Of a DNA stretch of 64,000 nucleotides, positions 25,871-34,896 are shown in pieces; position 1 is the first letter of the stretch; each line of letters begins with the position of its first letter. The position numbers and the translations under genes are program-made. The notes beneath the pieces are model-generated. The model had not been told where the DNA came from. It saw only the letters and a program-made list of their open reading frames with translations, and searched no databases. Source of the DNA: Brumimicrobium ulvae (lineage in GTDB: Bacteria > Bacteroidota > Bacteroidia > Flavobacteriales_D > Crocinitomicaceae); NCBI RefSeq assembly GCF_947504225.1, contig NZ_CANNGT010000009.1, positions 1 through 64,000 of the forward strand. Direction: 5' to 3'.

Positions 25871-27030
25871 ATAGTGTCTTAAAAAAAATAGGGATAGGGA
25901 TTTTGTTCTTAAACTCGTTTTATGGGGTGACCCAAAACGATCATTTAATGGGAGATGTTGGCGATTGTAATGGAGCTATTTTATTGTCACCAAACACCTT
26001 GTTAAAGCCAAAGATTTTTAAAGGGCCGGGAACGGTTATGGATGTTGAAAACTATTCAAAATCTTTAAAGTTAACAGAAGTCAATAGCCTATGGCTAAAG
26101 TTTGAAGCTGACTATTCGGGTGAATTAAAGTTAGCTTTTGAAAAATTTGATTTTGCTCTAGAATATTGTGTTTTCATTTTGAAAGAACATCAGACCTGCG
26201 ACTTGATTCGCGAAGGTAGCGCGAAGGTGTTTACACATCAATACATGGACCAACAAGCGCATTCGGCATCCATAGATTCTATACATTATAACAAAGGTGA
26301 GGTTATACTTTTATACCTGAACACGGTAAATTCCGATGAAAATACTGTAGCAATTAAAGCTAAATTTGAAGGAGATGTGAGTCCTGAAGAGTTCAGTGCA
26401 ATGAAAGAAGAATTTGATTTGCGTAGTTCAGAAGATTTAGATCCCTACATCATTAAGGTGCGCGATGCTAAAACGAAACTTCCTTTGACGGCCAGTATTA
26501 TTGTCTCTGATACGAGAGGATTGAATGCTTTATATACTGCTTCAGACCTTACTGTTCCAAATTCCGAAAACCTTAAGATGACACTAAAAGTTGATGCCGC
26601 AGGATACTTTTTTCAAGATGTTGTGATCAATAACAGAAGGGAGGAAGCAAAAGAAAAGGTGATTTATTTAATTCCATTAGAACAGAATCAGTTGATTGAA
26701 CTTGAAGGATTGATTTTTGAATCTCATTCTGATGTGCTCATCCCAGAAGCGATGTTAAAACTGAAAAGGTTAAAAGACTTTATGTTGATGAATACATCGG
26801 TGCAAATCGAAATTCAAGGCCATGTTCATTTATCAGGGAGAAATACTTTTGCCGCTAAAAGACTTTCTAAGAAACGAGCTAAAACTGTTCGTACAGTCTT
26901 AGTAGAAAGTGGAATCAGTAAAAAACGCATCAGTGTGAAAGGGTTTGGAAATTCTATGATGAAATTTCCTGAAGCTGAAACAGATTTGGAAAAGCAAGCC
27001 AACAGAAGAGTAGAGATTAAGATAAAGTAA
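25867..27030 (+). CDS. OmpA-family outer-membrane/periplasmic protein, tandem copy B
   Basis: A 387-residue paralogue of the preceding gene (signal KKIGIGILFLNSFYGVTQ). The N-terminal domain aligns well: GDCNGAILLSPNTLLKPKIF, SLWLKFEADYSGELKLAF. The middle domain has YIIKVRDAKTKLPLTASIIV and DAAGYFFQDVVINNRR, and the OmpA-C domain has LIFESHSDVLIPEAMLKLKR, IEIQGHVHLSGRNTFAAKRL and KQANRRVEIKIK. The 4-base overlap suggests coupled translation and equal dosage. The N-terminal domain is shared only by this pair here and I do not recognise it. Confidence 0.88.
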   Translation: MNSVLKKIGIGILFLNSFYGVTQNDHLMGDVGDCNGAILLSPNTLLKPKIFKGPGTVMDVENYSKSLKLTEVNSLWLKFEADYSGELKLAFEKFDFALEYCVFILKEHQTCDLIREGSAKVFTHQYMDQQAHSASIDSIHYNKGEVILLYLNTVNSDENTVAIKAKFEGDVSPEEFSAMKEEFDLRSSEDLDPYIIKVRDAKTKLPLTASIIVSDTRGLNALYTASDLTVPNSENLKMTLKVDAAGYFFQDVVINNRREEAKEKVIYLIPLEQNQLIELEGLIFESHSDVLIPEAMLKLKRLKDFMLMNTSVQIEIQGHVHLSGRNTFAAKRLSKKRAKTVRTVLVESGISKKRISVKGFGNSMMKFPEAETDLEKQANRRVEIKIK

Positions 27031-27042
27031 GCTTTTATAGTT

Positions 27043-28014
27043 TTATTTTTCTCGGTTTGTTGTATATTCAACGAGCATGATTAAGGACTTTTTGCTAGGT
27101 GAATCAGGAATAGGGTCCAATAGCTCTAAAGCCTCTTTCTTGAACTTAATCATGTAGTCATAAGCATATTCTATACCTCCATTTTCTGTCACCAATTGAA
27201 TTGCACGACGTACTTTTTTTGGATTTTCGTTGTGGCGTTTAACAATATTGATTAACTCCTTTCTTGTTTTCTTATCCACGGTATTTAAGGTGTAGATCAG
27301 TGGAAGGGTCATTTTTTGTTCGCGAATATCATTTCCTGTTGGTTTTCCAATTTTCCCCGGAGTACCATAATCGAAAATGTCATCTTTTATTTGAAAAGCT
27401 AAACCTACTTTTTCACCAAAGAGTCTCATGCGTTCTGCTTCATCTTCTCTTCCAACGGAAACAGCTCCAGCTTCACAACAAGTGGCAATTAGAGATGCTG
27501 TTTTTTGTCGAATAACTTCAAAATAAGTTTCTTCATCGATATCGAGTTTACGGGCTTTTTCAATCTGAAGTAATTCTCCTTCACTCATTTCACGAACTGC
27601 ACGCGCAACGATTTCCAAAGAACGGTATTTTTTGTTTTCAATACTCATCAATAAAACCTTTGAGAGCAAGAAGTCACCCACTAAAACAGCAATTTTATTC
27701 TTCCAAAGTGCATTGATCGAGAAAAAACCTCTTCTTTCATTGGCATCATCCACAACATCGTCATGAACGAGTGTGGCAGTGTGAAGCAATTCAATTAAAG
27801 AAGCAGAGTTGTAGGTATCAGGATTGACTTCTCCCAGCATTTTGGCAGATAGAAAAACAAACATAGGGCGCATTTGCTTCCCTTTCCTTTTAATAATGTA
27901 ATGAGTAATCTTATCTAAAAGGGGAACCTTAGATTGCATACTTTCACGAAAGTGAACCTCAAACTTCGATAGTTCTTCAGTTATGGGGCTCTTAATATCA
28001 CTCACTTTTATCAT
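27043..28014 (-). CDS. Polyprenyl (trans-isoprenyl) diphosphate synthase
   Basis: It condenses isopentenyl diphosphate onto allylic primers to make long chains, probably for the menaquinone side chain. The first Asp-rich motif is DDVVDD (85-90) in LVHDDVVDDANERRG and the second is KDDIFDYG at about 208-215. IIKRKGKQMRPMFVFLSAKM carries the conserved Gly-Lys-x-x-Arg-Pro. At 323 residues it fits the octaprenyl/heptaprenyl group. I place the start at the ATG at 28014; a TTG lies three codons upstream but it overlaps the -7 box. Its end is 12 bases from the convergent OmpA gene. Confidence 0.93.
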   Translation of the reverse strand: MIKVSDIKSPITEELSKFEVHFRESMQSKVPLLDKITHYIIKRKGKQMRPMFVFLSAKMLGEVNPDTYNSASLIELLHTATLVHDDVVDDANERRGFFSINALWKNKIAVLVGDFLLSKVLLMSIENKKYRSLEIVARAVREMSEGELLQIEKARKLDIDEETYFEVIRQKTASLIATCCEAGAVSVGREDEAERMRLFGEKVGLAFQIKDDIFDYGTPGKIGKPTGNDIREQKMTLPLIYTLNTVDKKTRKELINIVKRHNENPKKVRRAIQLVTENGGIEYAYDYMIKFKKEALELLDPIPDSPSKKSLIMLVEYTTNREK

Positions 28015-28020
28015 GGACTG

Positions 28021-28028
28021 CAAATATA
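28021..28028 (-). promoter_or_regulatory. -7 box six bases before the polyprenyl synthase ATG
   Basis: On the reverse strand this is TATATTTG, an exact TAnnTTTG match, with only six bases (CAGTCC) before the ATG at 28014. The transcript would have almost no leader. Confidence 0.5.
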
Positions 28029-28122
28029 GAAAATAAAAGTACGGAGATAAAGAAATGAAGATGTATAAAAGATGAATTTTGGGGCTTCGTTACAGAAGCG
28101 AGAATTTAAACAAGTTGATTTA

Positions 28123-28151
28123 TTGACTTTCTATGCTTTTCCGTATGTTTG
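28123..28151 (+). promoter_or_regulatory. Promoter for ywbE
   Basis: TTG at 28123-28125 and TATGTTTG at 28144-28151 are 18 bases apart; the ATG is 18 bases after the -7 box. Both elements fit the Bacteroidota consensus. Confidence 0.55.
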
Positions 28152-28169
28152 CAGTTAAATTTAACAGGA

Positions 28170-28382
28170 ATGGGAGGTACTTTACGCAAGAATATAAAAA
28201 TAGGGTCAGATGTAAATATCGTTTTGAAAAAAGACCAAAGATCTGGGGCCTTAACACAAGGAGTAGTAAGTAAAATATTGACCAATTCACCTCAACATCC
28301 TCATGGGATCAAAGTAAAACTTGCTACTGGAGAGGTGGGCAGAGTGAAGGAAATTCTCTCCGAGGACAGGTCAGACTTTTAA
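28170..28382 (+). CDS. ywbE: YwbE family (DUF2196) protein
   Basis: A 70-residue basic protein of the YwbE family, function unknown. The family pattern is clear: GSDVNIVLKKDQRSGALTQGVVSKILTNS, then HPHGIKVKLATGEVGRVKEIL. I start it at the ATG at 28170, because this matches the usual length and the promoter box lies just upstream. The KOW-like strand arrangement suggests nucleic-acid binding, which is inference. It is a single-gene unit between divergent and convergent neighbours. Confidence 0.88.
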   Translation: MGGTLRKNIKIGSDVNIVLKKDQRSGALTQGVVSKILTNSPQHPHGIKVKLATGEVGRVKEILSEDRSDF

Positions 28383-28430
28383 AATCGGTTGGATGAAATC
28401 TTTGTAGAAGATTGATCAGACATTAAACAT

Positions 28431-28763
28431 CTAATCTCCATTGAATAGTGTTTTAACAGCTTTACAGTCAGGAAGTTCTTCGAGCAAAAACTCCTTGTCG
28501 CTGCGTCCCTTTCTTTCAAGCCCTTTTTCTTCAAAGTATTGAGGTTCAATCGTGAGCATACATTCCGTTTTCTTTGCTTTTAAAGCCTCATATTCTTCTG
28601 ATTGCGTTGCATCCTTATTCTGATCAACCGACTTTAATAGATTTTTGATGGCTAAACGAACCTCGAAACATTCACAAATATCGGACTTGTTTTCACAAGA
28701 TGAAAATAGAAATACAGAGAATAATACTGCTAGTCCAACACTAAACTTATGGAGTAAACGCAT
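28431..28763 (-). CDS. Small lipoprotein, cysteine-containing
   Basis: A 110-residue lipoprotein of unknown function. The signal LLHKFSVGLAVLFSVFLFSSC gives lipidated Cys23. The mature part is helical and charged, with CECFE soon after the anchor, a later TECMLTIEP and a PDCKAV near the end, so two disulphides are possible. It starts 7 bases after the universal stress protein stop on the same strand and is probably in the same transcript. Confidence 0.72.
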   Translation of the reverse strand: MRLLHKFSVGLAVLFSVFLFSSCENKSDICECFEVRLAIKNLLKSVDQNKDATQSEEYEALKAKKTECMLTIEPQYFEEKGLERKGRSDKEFLLEELPDCKAVKTLFNGD

Positions 28764-28770
28764 ATTTCGT

Positions 28771-29610
28771 TTATTTGGCGGGCAAAGTAAATAAAGGGAT
28801 GCTTAGTTTTTGAACAATCTGTTTGGAAACGCTCTTTTTAAATATTTGTGTAAAGAAATTTCTTTTTCTTGGTTGAATGGCTAAAATATCAATGTTTTCT
28901 TTGATGTATAATTCACAAATAGCCTCTTCAAAATTATGCCCTGTAACCACAAACGTTTCAAGGTTTTGATTGTCAATACCTAATTTGTTTTTCCATTCTT
29001 CCATTTCTTTTTCACTGATGTCAGAAACTTCTTTTTCAAAATGAATACTGCATATTTCAGCATTAAAATGTTTAGCAAAACGATTGACCTCATTGAAAGA
29101 AACAACCTCTTCGTCTTTGTAATTAGTGAGGTAAGCTACTTTATCAATGGAATTGGATGGACTCACCTCTTCAGGAATACTTAAGACATTACACGGCGCA
29201 TTGTCGATAACTCCAGCAGCAACTGAACCTAAGAAAACTTCTTTTAACCCGGTCGCCCCAGTTGTTCCCATTACGATGTAGTCTACTTCCTCTACTTTTG
29301 CTATGGCTGTAATTCTTGTCACTACTTGTCCTTCGGCCATAACATGTTTGAAGTCAATATCACCATAACCATTATTGTCGGCCTTTCTTCTTAAGGTTTC
29401 AACAGATTTTTTGAAATTCTCGAGTGTTTCCATCTCCATAATTTCATAGACTTCTTTAGACGTATTGTGCAAAGCACGTCCTAAATCTGGTAGCTCATAG
29501 ACATGTGCCAAAAGCAACTCAGCATTTAATTTTCGTGTGAGTTGTAAAGCGTAAAAAAATGCATTTTCAGCAGCATTAGAAAAATCCGTAGGAAACAGTA
29601 TTTTAATCAT
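28771..29610 (-). CDS. Universal stress protein, two Usp domains
   Basis: A 279-residue tandem Usp protein. The first domain (about 1-145) has ILFPTDFSNAAENAFFYALQL and the ATP-binding loop VMGTTGATGLKEVFLGSVAAGVI, which contains G-x-x-G-x9-G-S. The second (about 155-279) is degenerate, with NIDILAIQPRKRNFFTQIFKKSVSKQIV and no clear nucleotide loop. This two-domain form is common in Bacteroidota. It would act in the cytoplasm in stress or dormancy signalling. A lipoprotein gene follows at once. Confidence 0.93.
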   Translation of the reverse strand: MIKILFPTDFSNAAENAFFYALQLTRKLNAELLLAHVYELPDLGRALHNTSKEVYEIMEMETLENFKKSVETLRRKADNNGYGDIDFKHVMAEGQVVTRITAIAKVEEVDYIVMGTTGATGLKEVFLGSVAAGVIDNAPCNVLSIPEEVSPSNSIDKVAYLTNYKDEEVVSFNEVNRFAKHFNAEICSIHFEKEVSDISEKEMEEWKNKLGIDNQNLETFVVTGHNFEEAICELYIKENIDILAIQPRKRNFFTQIFKKSVSKQIVQKLSIPLFTLPAK

Positions 29611-29892
29611 CGTAGTTCGTTTTATGTATGTGAATGTTTATTGCACTAAGTTAAGCCTAAATAACTTTTTTACCTCTAAAAAGTTCCGAAAAAACACCAA
29701 AACCTATCAAATATCATTTTAATTTAATCTTTCCTAACCTTTTGTTCATATGCTTTAGGGTAATTGAACCTTACAAAACGACTAAGATCTAAATGACGGA
29801 GAATACATTTGAGCAAATATTTCTTCGATTATCTATAAGTGAAACGGGATTAATTTCATACTTTTCAACTTTAAGGATGTAGTCCATATACA

Positions 29893-32046
29893 ATGAAGCA
29901 CTTATTTCACCTCTTATTGTTTTTCCTGCCTTTTTCACTATTTGCAGTGAATGACGATGTTTATTTGGAAAAAATTGAGACGGCACAAACAGACGCTGAA
30001 AAAGAAGCTGCCTATTTAGATTGGATCAGTGCAAATGTTCAGAAAAACACTTTAAGGTGTGACTCTATTCTTAAACAAAAGAAAAATTTTACTTCTAGAT
30101 TTACAGAAGATGGGCGATTCACTTTGTTATTGCTCAATTATAATAACATTCGGTTTGGCGGACTTGAAGAGATGCCACAGATAGAAGAATTTGAACTAAG
30201 TCCTACAGATTTATTATTGGCAAGAGGTCTAAATATTTGTTATAATAGAACACCTTTACCAGATGATTTACTTTCTGAAATTAAAGCGAACATAGATAAG
30301 TATAACGACCCAACTCGTCAAAGTGTTTATTATGCAGTGATGAGTTGTGAGAAAGGACTGACCAGCAAACAGGTGATTAACTCCTTTAACAAAGCGTTGA
30401 AACATGCTAAAAGAAGTCATTTAAAAAGTATTTATACTTCAATTTTAGATGTTATTTCAAACTTTTACTTGCAGGTTGAAAACTTTGAAGAGGCGATATT
30501 TCATCAGCAAAAAGGAGTAGCATATTCCAAAAAACATAATTTGAGAGGAGATCAAGTTAAACACCTAGTGAACCTGGGGAAAATTCTTTTTCAGTTTGAT
30601 GATTTAGAAAAGTCTGAAGGGTATCTGCTTGACGCATTGAAATTAAGTTCTAACCTCAAATTGGATTATATTTCAGGCCAGTTATACAACCAACTCGGCG
30701 AATTATATACTGAGCAAGGCAAAAGAGAAAAGGGCATACGCTTTTATCAACAGGCTATTTTAAAATTTTATGTTGTTAATAATACTTGGGGACTTGCACA
30801 AACACATCAGAATATTGGTAGGGCTTTCTATAAACAAGGTTTTCTAGATTTAGCAGAAAAGAACTATAAACTAAGTGAAGATTTCTATAGTAAATTAAAT
30901 CATGGAGATACAAAAGGAGATCTGTACAATTATTTGGCAGAGCTCTATTCTAATAAAGGAAAACTAAGTCTAGCAAAAAAGTACATTAATAAATCAATTG
31001 CTTTTTGGAGAGAAAGTGATATGCTAATCCCTTTGAATGATGCGTATTACCTGAAATCAGTTATTTTAAGTAAATCTGGTGATTTGGCCGAAGCCTATCA
31101 CTTCTTGAATAAGTATCAGCTTTTTCGTGACAGCACTTATGCTTTAGAAACTAAATCTAAGATTGCCGAGCTGAGTGAAATGTTTATGTCTGAACAAAAT
31201 GAGCGTAAAATACTAGAGCAAGAAAGGAAACTGGCTGAAGAATCCTCCCAACGTTTATTGATTCAAAATAAATTAGAAAACAGTAAGCAACAAACGCGGT
31301 TAATAATCGCCTTGTTTATTATTTCACTGGTGCTATTTGTGGCTATTTTTGTTATTATTCGAAATAAAAACAGACAAGAGCAATTAATTAAAAAACAAAG
31401 AGAGATTGAATTGCAACAAACTCTATTGCGAACTCAAATGAATCCTCACTTTATTTTTAATGCGATGTCGGTTATTCAGAGCTATATTTATGATGAGGAT
31501 ACAGCCAATTCTTCAAAGTTTTTAATTCACTTCTCGAAATTGATGCGAATGATATTGGAAAACAATGCAAAGCAATTTATTCCGCTTGAAACAGAATTAG
31601 AAATCATCAACAGGTATTTGGTACTTCAAAAAATGAGGTTTGAAGACCGTTTTGATTTTGAAGTCAAAGGAAACGAATCTATTGATGCTACCTCAACTTC
31701 TATTCCTCCTATGTTGGTTCAACCTTTTATTGAAAATGCAATTGAACATGGAGATTTGGATAAAGTAGATAAAGGCAAAGTAAAAGTGACTTGTGAAATT
31801 TATGAAGATTTATTTATTTTTACTATTGAAGATAATGGAATTGGAAGGCAACAAGCTGAACAGAAAAAGAAAAAACCTTCCTCTGAAAGTCATCGAAGTA
31901 TGGCTGTGGAACTAACGCAAAGTAGAATTTTGTTATTGAATGAAAAGTATAAAAGCAAAGGATATTTAAAGATAGAAGATTTAGATACGGAAAAGGGTAC
32001 TGGCACAAAAGTAACCATTGCAACTCCGTACATCAAGAATATATAA
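29893..32046 (+). CDS. TPR-containing LytS-type sensor histidine kinase
   Basis: A 717-residue membrane kinase. The signal peptide (HLLLFFLPFSLFA) is followed by a periplasmic sensor of TPR repeats (about 165-425; YNQLGELYTEQGKREKGIRF and QNIGRAFYKQGFLDLAEKNY are clear units). A coiled coil leads to one TM helix (RLIIALFIISLVLFVAIFVII, about 475-496). The kinase core is the His_kinase (LytS/YehU) type with His519 in QMNPHFIFNAMSVIQ and a HATPase with PPMLVQPFIENAIEHG and EDNGIGR. Its LytTR partner follows after 9 bases. The signal sensed is unknown. Confidence 0.93.
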   Translation: MKHLFHLLLFFLPFSLFAVNDDVYLEKIETAQTDAEKEAAYLDWISANVQKNTLRCDSILKQKKNFTSRFTEDGRFTLLLLNYNNIRFGGLEEMPQIEEFELSPTDLLLARGLNICYNRTPLPDDLLSEIKANIDKYNDPTRQSVYYAVMSCEKGLTSKQVINSFNKALKHAKRSHLKSIYTSILDVISNFYLQVENFEEAIFHQQKGVAYSKKHNLRGDQVKHLVNLGKILFQFDDLEKSEGYLLDALKLSSNLKLDYISGQLYNQLGELYTEQGKREKGIRFYQQAILKFYVVNNTWGLAQTHQNIGRAFYKQGFLDLAEKNYKLSEDFYSKLNHGDTKGDLYNYLAELYSNKGKLSLAKKYINKSIAFWRESDMLIPLNDAYYLKSVILSKSGDLAEAYHFLNKYQLFRDSTYALETKSKIAELSEMFMSEQNERKILEQERKLAEESSQRLLIQNKLENSKQQTRLIIALFIISLVLFVAIFVIIRNKNRQEQLIKKQREIELQQTLLRTQMNPHFIFNAMSVIQSYIYDEDTANSSKFLIHFSKLMRMILENNAKQFIPLETELEIINRYLVLQKMRFEDRFDFEVKGNESIDATSTSIPPMLVQPFIENAIEHGDLDKVDKGKVKVTCEIYEDLFIFTIEDNGIGRQQAEQKKKKPSSESHRSMAVELTQSRILLLNEKYKSKGYLKIEDLDTEKGTGTKVTIATPYIKNI

Positions 32047-32055
32047 AGTTGAATT

Positions 32056-32802
32056 ATGGCATATAGTGTAGTTATTATTGATGATGAAACAAGAACACGT
32101 TCATTACTTAAAAAAATGGTGAGTAATGCTGATTTTCCACTTGAAGTCGTTGGTGAAGCGGAAGGTGTTGAATCTGGATTACGTGCAATCCAAAAACATG
32201 AACCAAATATCGTACTCTTAGACATTCAAATGTCTGATGGTTCTGGTTTTGATGTGCTTGATCGTTTGAAAAAGAGGAATTTCGAAGTCATTTTTGTAAC
32301 TGCCCATCAAGAATTTGCTATTCGTGCAATAAAATTCTCTGCATTGGATTATATCTTGAAACCGGTAGAGATGGATGAGTTGGAAAGCGCTCTAGGCAAT
32401 GCTATTGATGCAATTCAAACAAAGTCCGATCTTTCTGTTCGGTATGAAGAACTACTCAACAACTTAAAACACAACAATAAGAGAATCGTAATTCGTACCA
32501 AAGGATCAATGTTCGTTTTTGATGTGAAAGACATTGTGCATTGTCAATCGGATAGAAACTATACTTATTTTTACCTCAATGACGGAAGAAAGGTGTTTAC
32601 TTCAAGGACCTTAAAAGATTATGAAGACACCTTGTGTATGCCAGATTTCATTCGTTGTCACCGATCTCATATAATAAACATCAATTATTTAGAGCGCTAT
32701 GATCGAGGTGATGGAGGTACAATTATCATGAAGGATGGAACAGAAATCCCTTTGTCTAGAATGAGTAGAGAAAGATTCTTGGATGTATTAAACTCTCTTT
32801 AG
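32056..32802 (+). CDS. LytTR-family response regulator
   Basis: A 248-residue regulator. The receiver domain has acidic pocket Asp9-Asp10, phospho-acceptor Asp56 in IVLLDIQMSDGSG, and the KP switch in DYILKPVE. The LytTR DNA-binding domain (about 145-245) shows KGSMFVFDVKDIVHCQSDRNYTYFYLNDG and FIRCHRSHIININYLERYDRG. The gap of 9 bases to the TPR histidine kinase makes it the cognate partner. Its target promoters cannot be identified from this window. Confidence 0.95.
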   Translation: MAYSVVIIDDETRTRSLLKKMVSNADFPLEVVGEAEGVESGLRAIQKHEPNIVLLDIQMSDGSGFDVLDRLKKRNFEVIFVTAHQEFAIRAIKFSALDYILKPVEMDELESALGNAIDAIQTKSDLSVRYEELLNNLKHNNKRIVIRTKGSMFVFDVKDIVHCQSDRNYTYFYLNDGRKVFTSRTLKDYEDTLCMPDFIRCHRSHIININYLERYDRGDGGTIIMKDGTEIPLSRMSRERFLDVLNSL

Positions 32803-32811
32803 ATTTGGAAT

Positions 32812-34725
32812 TTATAGCTTATTAACAATACCATAAATGATAGGATTCCCTTTTCTTAATTTTATTTTGTAATCTTCAACTAAAAAAGTATTCTTGTCTT
32901 TATTCCAAATGTAGGTTTTAAACTTAAGGTTCGGATTTTTAAGGTGTTCTTTTGGAATTTCAATTGTTCCATGGAAAGTTGCCGATTCAGCCCCTTGTTG
33001 TTGAAGATTTAACTGTTGGTCAAAATCATATCCTCTCCACAATATTGTTTCGCCCTCATTTTCTAAGGTCAAAACTAAAGTTGCCGTTGGTGGTTGGTTA
33101 GCCTTTATTTTTACAGAAAGGTCAATGAACGCATGGTCTTTTAAAAGAAAACGACCTAAGTTCGCTTCAAAACCTGGCCCCCATTCTTCATCAGGATTTA
33201 TTTGATAAGTTCTTTTTCCAGCAGATGAAACTGTATCTATTATAGATGACGTATTATAACTCCAACTCGGCAGTGAGTCCTTTTCAAAGTCTAAAGTCGA
33301 AACAAGTTTTGACGGACTTGGATTTTTAGAAAAAAGATAAGAGCTTCCCCCAAAATAGTTCTTTTGTAGTTCAATACTCGGATAAAATTCTTGTATAATA
33401 GGAACAACAAGAGGATCGATATGATGTAAACAGCCTAAATAAAAATAGCTATGATGTTCAGCATTATCTATAAGGAATTGTTTAAAATCGGGTATAGATT
33501 CAAATTGATCATACCAAGTGTAGTTGGAATCAAACCTCATTTGGTTCATATAATATGCATTAATGTGTTCTACCGATTGCACAACAGAAAGTACGTTTTC
33601 TTTCTCATTGGCCACTTGTAAATCATTGAGGATTTCCAAATATGGAGATTGATAAAAGTACTTGTAATGTTGACGTTCATAAACTAAGGAAAGTGTTCCT
33701 GTCAATAAAATTAGTGCAACAAGAATTAGATTTGTTTTTGGAGAACAGTTGGGTAAATGTCCAAAGAGGAGAAACAAAAGATAAGTAAAACTGAATATTA
33801 GTACTGAATATTGTAGTACCGCATTTACGTTTGTCGAGTAGAAATACCCAATAAGAAGAGGAGTTAAAAACCACGTAAGAAACAAAAGGTAATTTTTGAG
33901 ATTGATTTTTACATGTTTTTTGGTGACTAAAAAACCCAATGCAATTCCCAATACTACCATTATAAAGATGTAGGAATAATTAAAAATATAGGAGATGTAA
34001 TTCAAGAAAAAAACGGGTGTAGGCTTTGCTAACCATTCTTCAACACCAGCCACGTTTAATTGATAAAAGAAAATTTCTAAATGCGGAATATAAAGCCCAA
34101 AAATGCCTAAGCCTAATAAACAATAGCGAATAAGAAAGGCCTTCTGAATAAAAAATAAACCACTAACTCCAACAATCGCTGCAAATAAGAGACTAAAATG
34201 GTGGTTATATGCACATAAAGCACCTGAAATGATGAAAAAACATCCATTCAATAGAAAATTTCGCTTTGGATGTTGAATTAGTTTTGTAAGGAAAAACACC
34301 ATTAACAAGGAAAAAAACAGTCCACTAATATAAGGTCGTGCAATTTGGCTAAACAGCACTGTATATTGAAGACAAGAAACAGTTGCAGCACTTAATAATC
34401 CGACAGTTTCATTCATCCATTTTTCTCCAATGGAAAAGGTAAGATATACAGAAATCACTCCAGCAATAATAAAAGGGAACTTCACAGCAATTGTAGAAAT
34501 GCCAAAAATTTTCGTCCAATAATATAAGAATACTTGTACCCCTGCCGGATGTCCATCGATTTTTACTCCCTCATGAATTAGTGCAGAGAAACTGTCGAAA
34601 TTTAACCGAGATAAAGCGCTAAATTCATCATGTGTAAAAGGAATTTCCGAGAGATTGAACACGCGTAAAACAACTGCAACCATTAAAATGAGGAATAAAA
34701 TCCAACGATTTGAAAGTTGTTTCAT
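32812..34725 (-). CDS. GT39/ArnT-like membrane glycosyltransferase
   Basis: A 637-residue GT-C glycosyltransferase. The first helix (WILFLILMVAVVLRVFNL) is followed by a periplasmic loop with THDEFSAL, whose Asp33-Glu34 fits the acidic catalytic motif of the PMT/ArnT group. About ten or eleven TM helices run to residue 360. A soluble C-terminal domain of about 270 residues follows (beta-rich at the end: IDLSVKIKANQPPTATLVLT). Such enzymes move sugars from polyprenyl carriers onto lipids or proteins. The acceptor is unknown and no polysaccharide genes sit beside it. It ends 9 bases from the response regulator on the opposite strand. Confidence 0.82.
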   Translation of the reverse strand: MKQLSNRWILFLILMVAVVLRVFNLSEIPFTHDEFSALSRLNFDSFSALIHEGVKIDGHPAGVQVFLYYWTKIFGISTIAVKFPFIIAGVISVYLTFSIGEKWMNETVGLLSAATVSCLQYTVLFSQIARPYISGLFFSLLMVFFLTKLIQHPKRNFLLNGCFFIISGALCAYNHHFSLLFAAIVGVSGLFFIQKAFLIRYCLLGLGIFGLYIPHLEIFFYQLNVAGVEEWLAKPTPVFFLNYISYIFNYSYIFIMVVLGIALGFLVTKKHVKINLKNYLLFLTWFLTPLLIGYFYSTNVNAVLQYSVLIFSFTYLLFLLFGHLPNCSPKTNLILVALILLTGTLSLVYERQHYKYFYQSPYLEILNDLQVANEKENVLSVVQSVEHINAYYMNQMRFDSNYTWYDQFESIPDFKQFLIDNAEHHSYFYLGCLHHIDPLVVPIIQEFYPSIELQKNYFGGSSYLFSKNPSPSKLVSTLDFEKDSLPSWSYNTSSIIDTVSSAGKRTYQINPDEEWGPGFEANLGRFLLKDHAFIDLSVKIKANQPPTATLVLTLENEGETILWRGYDFDQQLNLQQQGAESATFHGTIEIPKEHLKNPNLKFKTYIWNKDKNTFLVEDYKIKLRKGNPIIYGIVNKL

Positions 34726-34822
34726 TGTGAGTTAAAGAATTAAAGTATTGTGTACAATAATAGTAAATGGTTTTATTGATTACTGTATTTCTACTGTTTT
34801 ATTTTGCTTAGTAACTCAAGCC

Positions 34823-34872
34823 AAAGAAAAACCCTCGTCTTTCTCACCCATTGTGGCGAGTCATGACGAGGG
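34823..34872 (-). terminator. Intrinsic terminator of the DUF4476 gene
   Basis: On the reverse strand CCCTCGTC (from 34872) pairs with GACGAGGG (to 34832) around a partly structured loop, followed by TTTTTCTTT. It begins 25 bases after the stop codon. Confidence 0.75.
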
Positions 34873-34896
34873 CATAAAATTTCATTTAGAGCACTT

